DNA from: Astrocystis sublimbata
Taxonomy: Eukaryota > Ascomycota > Sordariomycetes > Xylariales > Xylariaceae
NCBI GenBank assembly: GCA_022453515.1
Contig: JAJNNY010000023.1
Span: 310,001 to 374,000 of the forward strand
Length of the DNA: 64,000 nt
Direction of reading: 5' to 3'
The notes below the pieces were generated by a model. It worked only from the letters and a program-made list of their open reading frames with translations. It ran no database searches and was not told the origin of the DNA. The position numbers and the translations under genes were made by a program. Every line of letters begins with the position of its first letter. The stretch's first letter is position 1. Of the stretch, positions 13,001 to 23,700 are shown one piece after another.

Positions 13001-13347
13001 CTGCCCATCGTCGATACCCTTCAGAATCACAAGCTTCTGCTATCCCTTCGCATTTACAGCAAGGGGCGATGTTGAATTCGGAATCAGAATCCTCGATTGA
13101 GCACCCACCTCGGAAGCTACCAGGCTCAGCTCCCTACCAAGCTGGCTACGACTCTGACCAGTATGACAGTCGTCGCACAGGTAGCCAGCAAGGTGGACGT
13201 GTCCTTCAAAAGAACAAGCGCTTCGTTGACGCATACGACGAAGAGGAGTATGGGAGACCACGTGACCATGCTGGAAGCAGCGGTGCCGCAAAGAGAGTTA
13301 TGGACTTTTTCAGGCGCAGGGGGCGAGCTCGTGGTGGTGAGGCCTAG
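10079..13347 (+). CDS. KIN4: KIN4/KfsA-type serine/threonine protein kinase
   Basis: Three exons, 10079-10729, 10788-11381 and 11434-13347, give 1052 aa; both introns are phase 0 and 52-58 bp. The kinase domain spans about residues 189-486: glycine loop GEGEFGKV, VAIK lysine (about 221), HRDLKLEN (about 314), DFG (about 334) and SCGSPCYAAPE (about 391). A long acidic insert between DFG and APE, followed by LMQTSCGSPCYAAPE, is characteristic of fungal Kin4. In yeast Kin4 acts in the spindle-position checkpoint, and Aspergillus KfsA affects septation. The N-terminal 188 residues and the roughly 560-residue tail are low-complexity, Ser/Pro/Arg-rich and probably disordered. The basic C-terminus (VMDFFRRRGRARGG) may bind membrane or cell cortex. 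The start is the first ATG in frame. Family assignment is strong; the exact cell-cycle role is inferred from orthologues. Confidence 0.92.
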
Positions 13348-14371
13348 GCAAACGCGCCAAAAGACTGATCTCGCTTGGCTACTGCAGTAGGATTGTTTCG
13401 GCGAACTCGGACATGAACTGAATCAATTGCGCACATTTCGCAGCTGACCACCTGATTTTTCGCTGATGTGCGTCGGCCTCATGCTACTGCTGTCAGCATT
13501 CACAAAGCCGGCAACTCCCAGCTCAAATCGCAGAGAAGTCGCAACACATTCACAGATGATGCACCGGCTCTCTGTACGAACCGTTGGGACTTCGGTTGAT
13601 GGATGACGAGACGCTACCATAATGAACGAACGATTCATTGTTATTTTTTTCTCGATTTCGACAACGGGCACCCGGATGGGAGTTTGACTGGAGGCTTAGA
13701 TTACTACCGCGGTCCTTTATACACTCTCCTAGTTTGTCATCTCAGAACATCTCCAAATCATTCCCCGAAATTTGTTCACCGATTTGAACACGTTTCACAA
13801 GGCCGTGGCTATTAGTCTCACGGCGTTCCAAATACGGAAGAAGAAAAACAACGTATCGAACAAAGGAAAGGCGAACAGACACATTCGACTACAGAACGGT
13901 TACGTTGCTTTCATATGAGCAAAACACCAGACCGATAATTGACGGGCGAGCATAAGCAAGCATGTAGTGTTAATAGAATCCCGCTATGGGCGGTTGGGGT
14001 TGTGTATGCGTGTGGATAGTAATATCTTGAACCCCCGGACTTCACGAGCCCTCTTGCTTATTGAGCATGCTGGACCTAATCAAAATATGTTATCAAAACT
14101 CAACTTTGCCATCCCACTCTGTTCGTGAGACCTGTGTTGAGTGTTGTACTTTGACGTGTTGTATTCACTAAGTTTTCAGCCCACCCGAGTGCTAACGCCA
14201 ACTGTGCGGAGATCGCCGGGGTTAAACAACTTTCCAACTAAGACAGAATCCGACCCAAGGATCGAATGTGTATCAACTTCAAGCTGGAGCGGTAACAATG
14301 ATTTCTACCGGCGATAGATAGGGTTGTGGTCAGAAAAGCCCCATAGGCCAATTCTACCCATTCTTTCACCA
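13348..14371. other. intergenic region between the kinase and deaminase-like genes
   Basis: About 1 kb with no supported gene. Short open frames at 13423-13815 lack motifs. It should contain the kinase 3' UTR and the promoter of the gene beginning at 14372. No repeat of note was seen. Confidence 0.5.
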
Positions 14372-15157
14372 ATGGCGCCTCCCACCTATGACGCGGACCC
14401 CGTCACTCTTCTCCAGTCCCTCCTCACTACTATCGAGGCAGAGGTCATTCCCCTGACCACCCAAGGCGTCTCATCAGGCAGCAAGCTCTTCGGAGCCGCG
14501 ATTCTCTCCAAGGCCGGCCTTGTGCCCTTTACTGTAGCAACGAACAACGAGGTCGCGTCGCCGCTGCTGCACGGCGAGATCAACTGCATCCAGCAGTTTT
14601 TCGCGCAAACCTCCTTCCCGGACCCGTTGGGTGGGAGTAGTAGCAGTAAGGTTGGGGATGCTGTTTCGCAGCGTCCGAACCCGCGGGACTGCGTCTTCCT
14701 GGCCACGCACGAACCGTGCAGCCTGTGCCTCTCGGGCATCACGTGGAGCGGCTTCGACAACTTCTTCTACTTGTTCACGTACGAGGACAGTCGCGATCTA
14801 TTCGCCATTCCGTACGACATTGAGATACTGCAGGAGGTCTTCAGGGTCCCTGCCGTTTCTGCTGCTGCGTTCTCCTCCTCCTCTGCTGGGAGGCAGGCGG
14901 CGGGGAAGGGAGATGGGGAGGGACAGGGTAGGGGAGAGGACTTGGATGCGAGGCCGCTGTATAATCGGCGGAACAAATTCTTCACGGCGCGCAGCTTCGA
15001 GGATCTGGTCCTGGAGATAACGGAGAAGCACGGAGAGGACGAAGGGAGGAAGTGGAGGGGAGAGGTTGCGAGGGTGAAGACGCTGTATAACAAGCTCAGT
15101 GATACGTATCAGAAAGGTGGCAAGGGTGGGATGGAGAGCGCGAGTTTTTGGAAATGA
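14372..15157 (+). CDS. cytidine/deoxycytidylate deaminase-fold zinc protein
   Basis: A single exon encodes 261 aa from the ATG at 14372; the open frame begins 48 bp earlier without a better start. The zinc-binding signature of the CMP/dCMP deaminase superfamily is clear: His67-Gly-Glu69 in LLHGEINC, and Pro115-Cys116-x2-Cys119 in EPCSLCLSGI. His and the two Cys bind zinc and Glu shuttles protons in hydrolytic deamination. Overall size and the SKLFGAAILSKAGLVPF start resemble fungal proteins annotated only by this domain. A low-complexity Ser/Gly-rich insert near residues 180-205 interrupts the C-terminal half. The substrate (nucleobase, nucleoside or other amine) cannot be deduced. No targeting signal was seen. 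Confidence 0.85.
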   Translation: MAPPTYDADPVTLLQSLLTTIEAEVIPLTTQGVSSGSKLFGAAILSKAGLVPFTVATNNEVASPLLHGEINCIQQFFAQTSFPDPLGGSSSSKVGDAVSQRPNPRDCVFLATHEPCSLCLSGITWSGFDNFFYLFTYEDSRDLFAIPYDIEILQEVFRVPAVSAAAFSSSSAGRQAAGKGDGEGQGRGEDLDARPLYNRRNKFFTARSFEDLVLEITEKHGEDEGRKWRGEVARVKTLYNKLSDTYQKGGKGGMESASFWK

Positions 15158-16013
15158 TATCGGGGGAGTTGTATTAAGGATCCGCGATGGGGACTAGTCG
15201 TTATTTGCACGAATGGAAATGCTCAGTGTTCTTCTCTTTAGGTATGCAAGAAAGCCAACTATTTAGTGATAGAAATCATGAGATCTTCCATTAATTCCTA
15301 CTTTGCAGGAAGGAACCCGTGCACTCAATTTTGCCAGCTCGCGATGCATAGGAGAGTATGGTGATATGATGTATTGAACCAAAAAAGTAACTCAACACCC
15401 CCCAGCCGATTTCTCAGAACCGCTTTTGCTTGCATTGCTACCGCATCTTCATTCCTCCGTGACCCAGACGTCGTAGATTCCCAGGCATTAGGTACAACTT
15501 GCCCGTCTTGTAGCCCAGAAGCACCAATAGACCACCTGCCCCATCAGCAGAGGCGCCACTCGCAAGGACCTCGTGTATATGTACATAGAATTATCGAGAG
15601 CGAGATGTATGACATACTGAATCATATGATTCGTCAAGTTAGGTATGTGCGCAATAGCAAGGCTTCAAACGTTAAGGTACTCGGGCACAGTATTAATCGC
15701 ATGACTGGGCAGGTGACGATGATATCAAGAAGAGCTCGACCGTGTCTTCGGTTCCACGACGATGCGAAGATGAAGTCGAACGGGGTCGTTGGGCTAGACT
15801 GTGTTGTCTTGCCATCGATACAGAAAGTAGAGCACCGCTCGCATTTCCCAAGTGGGCGCCTCTCTCCTTGATGTCTGCCTTTGCAATGTTTGAAAAGGTA
15901 TTCGAATCCGATCACTGGGGAACTGCCGCCCGAGGAGACGTGAGGGGAAGAAGGTGATAGCCATCTAGTCCCGTATCTTTGCAGTGATTGCCGTCCAGGA
16001 CCAGTGGCGGGAT
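15158..16013. other. intergenic region
   Basis: No supported gene. A 165-codon plus-strand frame (15374-15871) has no motif and reads like random sequence. The segment separates the plus-strand deaminase-like gene from a convergent block of minus-strand genes. Confidence 0.45.
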
Positions 16014-16310
16014 TCAAGTCAATCGTAAGAATTTACCCATGGAAAGATCACAGATACCCTTGCTGGCTTCGTTAGCCAGGGGCGCAGGTAGCTTCTCTTT
16101 CCTGTCTTTGCCGTTGTTATTCCAAGGGATTGCAGGAAGGGAAGACTCCGGGACCAGCGGCAAGAACCCTCCTCGCACTAGGACATATCTGCTGCCGTGC
16201 GGTCCTGCAACTTTTGACACTATGACAGGTGAAGGCGTGGCCAAGCCGTCGTCTATTGCAGGCATGGCAAGCGATCCTTTGGGGTTTTGGGTCACTGCGC
16301 GAGTCGTCAT
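16014..16310 (-). CDS. small conserved-looking fungal protein, function unknown
   Basis: A single open frame of 98 aa is read from the ATG at 16310 (MTTRAVTQNPKG). The segment RYVLVRGGFLPLVPESSLPAI followed by GICDLSMGKF resembles small fungal proteins with a [Y/F]-hydrophobic-RxxG-x-LxPLIPxxxLP core. I recall that pattern from unannotated ascomycete proteins but cannot verify it here. No signal peptide, membrane segment or catalytic motif is visible. The frame continues upstream without a stop to 16514, so a longer form or an upstream exon is possible. Confidence 0.35.
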   Translation of the reverse strand: MTTRAVTQNPKGSLAMPAIDDGLATPSPVIVSKVAGPHGSRYVLVRGGFLPLVPESSLPAIPWNNNGKDRKEKLPAPLANEASKGICDLSMGKFLRLT

Positions 16311-16807
16311 TCTGGCTGGCAGTGCTTGTTGAAACTGGTTCGGAGGTGGGAGGGCAAGAAGCCGTACTTTTTTGTTGTGACAAGTGCGATGGGTTGATGA
16401 TCGGGGATTGTGCTTTATTCTTTTGACCGGATATCTGTCGTGGTGGGCGATGAAATTAGATGTAAAGATGGAAGATGAAAAGACGGCAGGGAGGGGACGG
16501 CTTTTAATACCCAAAGCCCGAAAGCTTAAATAGCTGTGAGTACCTGGATAACCTTGATGGACACCTTAACATCTTTGATGCAATGCAATGCAAGGCATGT
16601 TTATAAAGTTCGAGAGACGGCCCTGAAGCTAGCATTTTGCCGCACTGGATACGAGGCATCTGGGCTGGGACGTTTACCAAGAAAACCATTAACCCAGGCC
16701 CTGAACACCTTGGCAACTCACTGTGACTGATGATGGAAGTTATACTTAGGTTATTTCTAATAATTTTTTCTATCTTGTATCTCGTTTTGGGCATTCTCTC
16801 ACCCACA

Positions 16808-17284
16808 CTAGCGGAAGCTCTGGTGTTTCCATTGATCATCCTGACAGATATGCGGCTCAAAGTCCTCCGAGCAGCATCTCGTATCAGCACGATCCTGTTT
16901 CTTGCAATTCTCTCTTCCGTGTGTAGTAGTCATCAAACCCTCTGAACCTGACTTTGAACGCGACGACTTGACTGAGGGCGCGTCCGATCGATTCAGTATT
17001 TGTCGTAACAACCCTCGGCTGGAGCATTCCCGACCTTCATCACTATTCGAAGATAGCTCTTCCCAAGTGCGATGATCAGAATCTTGACTGCAGGTGTCTT
17101 CAACGGCATAATCCAGGAGGGGCAAGAAACTAAAGCAGCGTAATCCGTCGACTAGGCTGTCCTTTAAATCGTGAAGTTGGCTGCTGGATCGTCTTGACCC
17201 GATTCTTTCACGGGATGCAGCTCCAATTGAGCGGCCTAGGTTCCTTGAGTGGGTGCCCGTATCCTCCGGATTCTGTGACGGCCA
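16808..17284 (-). other. open reading frame continuing in frame past the stop of the upstream gene
   Basis: Immediately after the TAG at 17287-17285, the same minus-strand frame stays open for 158 codons to a stop at 16808. The residues look coding: Ser/Arg-rich stretches, LHDLKDSLVDGLRCFSFLPL, then an acidic region. It may be the C-terminal part of the gene at 17285-18877, separated by a premature stop, by a read-through codon or by an unrecognised short intron. The only frame-preserving intron I could draw is 51 bp with a poor GTCAAC donor and a CACAG acceptor. Confidence 0.45.
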
Positions 17285-18877
17285 CTAGCCATCAACCTCC
17301 CGGAAATATGAACGGTCGTTGACCGAGGAAGAGGGGTGTTTCAAGCACGGCGATTTCAGCTGGCAGTCCTCCTCCAGGATGGGGAGAGGATTGAAGTAAA
17401 AGGCGCCGCTATGGGCATCAACGCCGCAATTATAGAGGTCGGTGGTGCTTTGTTGACGTCTAGCTCCGTCGTCGTTGTCCATATCGTCACACAAACCTAG
17501 CGGTGTCAACCAGTCATTCGTACAGGACCTCGATTTAAGTCGGAGAACTGAGGTCACTGGAGTCGTCATAGCACGACTTAGCCTAATTCTAGGCTGCAAT
17601 AATGAACTAGGTACGGATGTGGAACGTTCTCCAGACTGTCCAAGCTTCTTGTCGGGCTCATTGGAAGCACGAGAAGACGAGATCCGTTCATGAGTCGCCG
17701 TTCGAGCAGATCTCGGCGGTTGTGTCCAGGAACGGCGGTAGTTTGGAGTGCTGTATCTCGAAGCACACATGGAAGGGTCGGGTGTATCTAAGGAGATATC
17801 GTCGTGATCGTCACTAATATCATCCTGACATGATGTTTCCGAAAAACATTCCCAATTGACCTCCGTAATGCTTTGACGCGAAACTGTGAGAAAGAGTCAC
17901 TGTTAGCGTTTATTCGTTTGATTTTTGGAGGAAGACGGGGTAGCAACTGGACTTGACGACGAGTTTCATAAAAAGGTGTTCTCCCTCAAAATCATACCAT
18001 ATGTGGTGACTGCCGTTGGACTCGGTGGCTGGAATACTTCTGGGGTATTTGCCCAGCTGAAGCAGGGCCTCGGCAAAGAAATCGTAGTAGCGGGAGCTGC
18101 AGCTTCGGACACGCCAGGGACGATGTTTCGAGGTTGAGGTGTTGGTCTGCAAGGTGTGCTGCTCGGAAACAAAAGGGACGAGCAATCGGGATGGATGCAA
18201 TTATCCTGACATTTGCGCACGCCAGAAACAACAATGTTCAAAATTCCAATGATATCGTCCGTAGTCACTAGGAACTGATCCTCTGGCGGTGCTGGCGATT
18301 GCAACCCGAGAGAGGAGCCCGCTGACGATGGCCGAAATGGCGACGACGGTGCCTCGCCTCCAGCGGCTAACGGCGTAGATGGCTTTTTTCTACAACTGTC
18401 TTTGCGTTGCCTCGCAGAAAGATATCCACGAACAGTGCGTAAGATATCGTCAATTTCTTGTTTGCTGACATGACCCTCAAGTTGCTCCTGAGTTATCAGT
18501 GGTAGAAGACCCTGGTTGCTGTTGTCTGTCTTGGCTGGCGAACACCGGGCCCTGGATTGAGTGGAACAACGACTAATGGGAGTCGTATATAAACGATGAT
18601 GCCTGAATGCGTAGTCGGGTGTGTCCGCCAAAGGTTCCAGCATGGGAATTGGAGACTGTTCGCGAGGGGACGATGAGGCTACCATTGGCACACACTCTGA
18701 TACGAGAGGCTCCGATGGCCGTTTGGCCGCGTTTGTATCTTCTATCAGTTGATCATGTTCGTGTGGCGCAAAGATACTCATGAGCCGGCTCGCGGGCTGA
18801 CTCGTACAAGCACTGAAGAACCCGTCACCTTCCAAGCTTGCAATAGATGCTCGATGTAACGGTATGGACTGTGCCAT
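17285..18877 (-). CDS. hypothetical Ser/Pro-rich fungal protein, possibly truncated
   Basis: Two exons, 18877-17998 and 17883-17285, joined across a 114-bp phase 1 intron (GTATGA donor, CTCACAG acceptor), give 492 aa. The start ATG reads MAQSIPLHRASIASL. No known domain is recognised. A moderately ordered region (LLPLITQEQLEGHVSKQEIDD, then ILRTVRGYLSARQRK) may be helical; a second, TTDDIIGILNIVVSGVRKC, precedes a Cys/His pair (CQDNCIHPDC). Most of the rest is disordered. The frame is open in the same register for 158 codons beyond the TAG, so the true protein may be about 650 aa. A small candidate gene ends only 24 bp upstream of this ATG. Function is unknown. Confidence 0.6.
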
Positions 18878-18900
18878 GGCAGCGGATTGCACTACTGGTT

Positions 18901-19249
18901 TTAGGACTCTGCTTTCGTACCCAAAATCCAAAGATCGGCCAGATTTCGAGCATAGGCACGAATAGGAATATCAATCTGGAGTGAATTAGGTGAGAGACGT
19001 GGATGGAACCGGGAATCCGAGAGGAAGGCTGCCTACGACGAAGTGATAAAATGCCATATAACACGAACTCGGCTGCACGTTCAGCGTTGTATCAATCCAC
19101 ACCTGCCTGCCCTTGACAAGAAGACGGTCTCGGTTGATTAAGAAGCAAGTGATCTCGAGACTACCTGACCTAGTGAGTCTATTAACGTATTGGAAGGCGA
19201 AGACCATGTCCATAGCGACATCCTTCCCAGTCCAGGTGATTGCTTGCAT
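18901..19249 (-). CDS. small two-exon hypothetical protein
   Basis: Exons 19249-19037 and 18975-18901 joined across a 61-bp phase 0 intron (GTAGGC donor, CTAAT branch, CTCCAG acceptor) encode 95 aa. The joined reading, ending NLADLWILGTKAES, looks more protein-like than the unspliced frame. An inner ATG (MDMVFAFQYV) is an alternative start. The stop lies 23 bp before the ATG of the next minus-strand gene, which is very tight for separate fungal genes, so the two could be parts of one transcript with different splicing. No family is recognised. Confidence 0.35.
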
Positions 19250-19793
19250 TCAGCACTATTTGCGGAAGGAGTTTTGGGCAATACACAGTCCTCAATCTCG
19301 TCGGAACTATGCAGCAAGATCTAGACATTTGCAGTGGCGACTTGGGCGTCCGAGGAAGTTAAGAGTTAGTTAAGTGCCTATTAGGGCTGCAAGTCCCAAA
19401 CGTAGATCAATTGGGACCCTGCGAAGGCAACAACTGTCCTTTGCACTCTTTGCAAGGCCGGTAGGGGCACTGTAACGAAAAGAAATGCAATAGAAGGAGC
19501 ATTTTAAAATATAGATATCATAAGTTCATTATTAAATAGCCGTATGGCCGTATGTATGGCAACTAAAAGGTTCCTAAGGGTATCATATTCCAGAACAGAA
19601 AGTAGAATGGGGATCCATCAATCACAGCAAACGGAACTGCAGGTAGAGTCATCAGCTCGCATGCTCAATGCCGAGCTTCGCGTACAGATGCGGCACACTT
19701 TGACGCCTCCCAATGCATGGTTAGAGAAGTACATTTAATGACACAGAGATAGGGGTGAAGGCAGAGATGGTGAAGCTTAAAAAATGAACGACA
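19250..19793. other. intergenic region
   Basis: No gene is supported. It carries the 3' flank of GEM1 and the upstream flank of the small minus-strand gene. A plus-strand 64-codon frame at 19544-19738 has no motif. Confidence 0.45.
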
Positions 19794-21759
19794 TCAGATG
19801 GAGTTCGTTGACCGCCGCCAGATCATAAATGCAGCTACAGCCGCACATGTTGTTGCTCCCAGTGCAAGGTACAGGCTTGTCCGGTCCGGTGGTGGCTCAT
19901 CGCTCTTGGGGAAAGCGGTGCTCGGATTCGTAGCAGCCTCAGCTAGAGCAACGAATAGTTCTGTGATGCTGTTCCACGTGACACTAACATGAACGGGGGT
20001 CCCCATCAGAAGACGTAACGTATACTGATCGGGCTGCGGCTCGCATCTTTGAGTTGTCTTGTCTCTATCGGCCTTTAGGGCGGTATAGATGGATGGAAGA
20101 TCATCCAACTGCGGATATCGCTTTCGAAGTTCAATAATATGCGAGAAAGAATCCGGATCCGAAGAGTCGTAAGTGTAGCAAAGAAGATCGCATGCATCCA
20201 GCTTGGCCTGATTCTCCAGGATGGCAGGCTCTAGCTCGCCAAGTTCTTCCAGGATCAGGTAACACTGTTTGCCGCCCGGGAGTTCAACACTATTCACTGC
20301 CCTGCGAGGCTTGATGGTAGGGTGATATAGGCCGTCAAATGGCCGATTAAGGAAGGAGTCTAGTAGGGATGATTTACCAGCCCCCGCTGCGCCGACGATA
20401 TAACACAGCACCACGTTGCGCCCTACCTTTCCGGGGCGCCTCCTTCTCTTGCGTGGCCGCGTCACCTTCAATGCCGATGTGAGCGAATCCCGGGGAGTGG
20501 CTGGCTCAAAACCCAGATAGGCGAGATACTCCAACGTCGTCTTGGGCTCGAGGAAGGTGGTCATGCTCCACTGGGCGAGCCACCCTTGCAACGTAATGAA
20601 GCCCGCCTCGTTGCGGACGGTCGAGGACGGAAATGACGCCTCAACCCATGACTGGGGAGGTCCGGGAGTGGGGGCGAACAGCGCCTCGAGCTCCTGATCG
20701 TTCAACCCACCATCATTGTCTTGGTCGAACAAGAGGAATAGATCCATGAAAAACCGGTATCCCGCGGGGCTCAGCTCGGCGGACGCGTACTCTGGAACAT
20801 CGAGTTTGGGGTGGATGAAGCTGTCGGCCAAACTCAAGCTGTCGGTGTAGTGATATTTGCGCAAGATAACCCATATGGTTTCGTGGCGCCCCTTTTCGGC
20901 ATACATTTTGTTCAGCTGAAGGAAGCCCTTCATGCTGACGCCTTTCTCGGTATCGGCACCGGGGACAGTCTTCGAAATGGAGAGCTTGATGTTATCAAGA
21001 TCCTCGGTGGTCAGAGGCTTATCGAAACACTTGTCCTGGAAGTCCTGGATCTCGGCGTCATTCAGGTAGCCATCCTGGTCCTTGTCGCAGAGATAGAAGA
21101 CCCTCTCGAGAGCGGAGACACATGCGGGTTTGAGACAGCCCTCTTTGTAGTCGAAGAGCGGCGCTATGGGATGCGTGACGGCCTTCTGGCAGAGGAAGAA
21201 GGTTTCGTTGACATTGGCGTGTTCGCGGGCGCTCGCGCGTATGCAGGAGTCGATCTCGCGGAACTCGCTCATGACGGGCAGCATCTCCTCCTCGACAACC
21301 TGGGAGGTGGGATTCTCGGTCAGGTCGGACTTGTTGGAACACAGGACGACGGGGACGTTGACGCCGAGGGAGCGGAAGTAGGGCATCCAGAACAGTGCGA
21401 CGCGCTCATAGCTGTAGTGGTCGGAGTAGACCAGGAGGATGACGTTGGACTTGCGGATCTCCTTGCGAAGGGTGGTCCGATCCTGGGGCACGGCCGAGGT
21501 GTCGACGATGGTGGTGGTGACATTCTCGGGGGTTCCGATGCTCGGCGGGATGGTGATCTGGGGCAGCACGGGCTGGATCTTGTTGCTAACAAAGACATCC
21601 TTGACCAGCGATGCGATGAGGCTGGACTTGCCGCTGCCCTCGTCGCCGCAGACGCAGATGCGAACTGATGCGGAGGATGGATGGTCAGCTCGATGTCAGC
21701 CCGAGGCGGAGACTGGCACAAAGGACCAGGGGCAAGCAAGGGAGCGCACCTGTGGCCAT
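19794..21759 (-). CDS. GEM1: mitochondrial Rho GTPase Miro/Gem1
   Basis: Exon 1 is only 10 nt (21759-21750, ATGGCCACAG); an 85-bp phase 1 intron is followed by exon 2 (21664-19794), giving 626 aa, the usual Miro length. Order of domains: N-terminal GTPase with P-loop GDEGSGKSS (residues 10-18) and NKSD; two EF-hands ([13 protein letters not shown] and [13 protein letters not shown]) with their helical partners; a second GTPase-like domain with [11 protein letters not shown]; and a C-terminal membrane anchor ([19 protein letters not shown]) followed by RR. Gem1 sits in the outer mitochondrial membrane, facing the cytosol, and is needed for mitochondrial morphology and inheritance and for regulating ER-mitochondria contacts. 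A basic [11 protein letters not shown] linker precedes the second GTPase domain. Assignment is secure. Confidence 0.96.
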
Positions 21760-23667
21760 GTTGATGCTGGGCCCTGCTTTACGTCAAGGCCATGCCCAGG
21801 GGTCACGGAGACCGGCAACGCAAAGGTGCTGGTGCTGACTGACACGGGTACGAGGCAGAGACGGCGACGATGCGACAACGACGATGACGAAGCCAAGGCA
21901 ATCAAGAACAGTTGAGAAGCAAGCGAGGGGGCAGCAATTATAATGGTATGCGCAGGATTATGGAGACATGGATGCGAATGGGAATATACCTAGGCGTGAG
22001 AGATAAGACAGAATGGATTGGAATGGAGTCTTTCCGATTAGCTGGTCCTGGCCCCTGGTTGGGAATGGGATTGATTGGGGATCTTGCACCTGGACATCCC
22101 CGCCAGCCGCACGTCGCAGGGGACTTGGTAGTACCATTATAGGCACCTACCTAGCCCGAGGTCAGGTAAGTTTCTAGGTACTTACCTACTCACTCACCTT
22201 TAGTTTTAGTGGCTTTTATCTTTCAACACCTGCATGGAACAGTCCATCCCACCCATCAGATCTCAAGTTCATGCAAGGTCTTTGTTGCATGCCTACCTAC
22301 GACCCCTTCCGGCTTCGCCTCTGTCAAAGAAATAACAAGATCTCACCGTCTGGCGCACCTGATTCTCGTGTCCATTCATGACATATACTGACCAGGTCGT
22401 TTTACAATAAACTGCACCCTTACTTGGCAGATGTAACCAATGCATGTACAGCAAAAACAAATTAAAGAATAACCTACTGTATCGCCCGAAATGATAACAG
22501 CGCAGTATGCGGCTTTCGCCTTATGATTGCCGAAGTTGAGCTCCTTAATGATGCAATTACTACTAGGCATGATAGGAGGAAGACGTTCCTATCTGCCCGT
22601 GGACCGTAGGAGTTGACCAGTCAACCTAGCGCCGACATGGTTTTGTACGCTGTTCGTGTAGCTGATATCGTAAGATACTCCGTACAGCATGAATCGCATC
22701 GGTACTAGCCTACAGAAGAGTCTCTCTCAAGTTGATCGTGTTGTTTCTCCCAAGAGGTCTCGCACTTTCGGGTTCTCCTCTAAACGATACTTCACAGCCG
22801 GATGAGAGAACATATACAGCAAGTATCCCGCATCACCTCACTTCATTTCAACTACATCTATAGCGATTTCTCTTCGATTATAGTTGCCTTCGCTGCGGTG
22901 CAAATTTGTGCAATCATTCAAGTATATCCATGATATATCGTCATGGCTCTCGTTGGAAAGCTGAGGGGAGCGGGTGTCCTATATAAGTTAGCCTAGACTC
23001 TAGAGGAATCAAAACCCCCAGTTCAGCCCTACCGGTAAGGATCCCGGCACGACCCGGATCCGGTTGAACAATGTGGCAGCGGCTACAGGTAGGTATCTTG
23101 TATCTTGCCAAGAGTGTTGACCAGGCATCCAGGCACCAGAGTGACGAGCAGCCTCTTATAATAGGATGCTGGAGTTTAGGGGTCTGATATTTGATGGGAG
23201 CAGTTTGGCCTCCCTGAACGAGGAGCTCGATGGTAACTCTGATGCATATGAGCGTGGTCGTTTTCTCGGTGTCGACTTAAATGGGGTGTACTGTGATCAA
23301 ACGACTTAGCAATCTAGAACATTTCGATGTTTTATGATGGTGAATTGTGGGACACATTCCAAAAAGTCTTCGATCACCCCAATATAATGGACCTCTTCTT
23401 CAAGTATATTGTGAGGAGTCCCTGGCTCAGTGTGTAGTCCAAACTAGCCCCAGAATCAGTTACCAGTGAGTTTCGCTGTCTTCTTCATGTTTGTTCGACA
23501 AATGACCCGGCTCTCATTGCCAGGCGTCGTATAAGCCAGCTACACAAATGCGTCTTACTATTAAGTATATATAGCATGCCGAGTTAAATATGGAACCCTG
23601 ATACAAGGGGTCGTGACGACAATCGCATCTGCCATTATTCTTTCAATGAATGAATTGATAGTGAAGG

Positions 23668-23700
<33 letters not shown>

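Noticed and set aside
20811..21668. 285-codon plus-strand frame opposite GEM1
   Set aside because: Fully antisense to the well-conserved GEM1 exon; its composition mirrors the GTPase codons and it has no motif.
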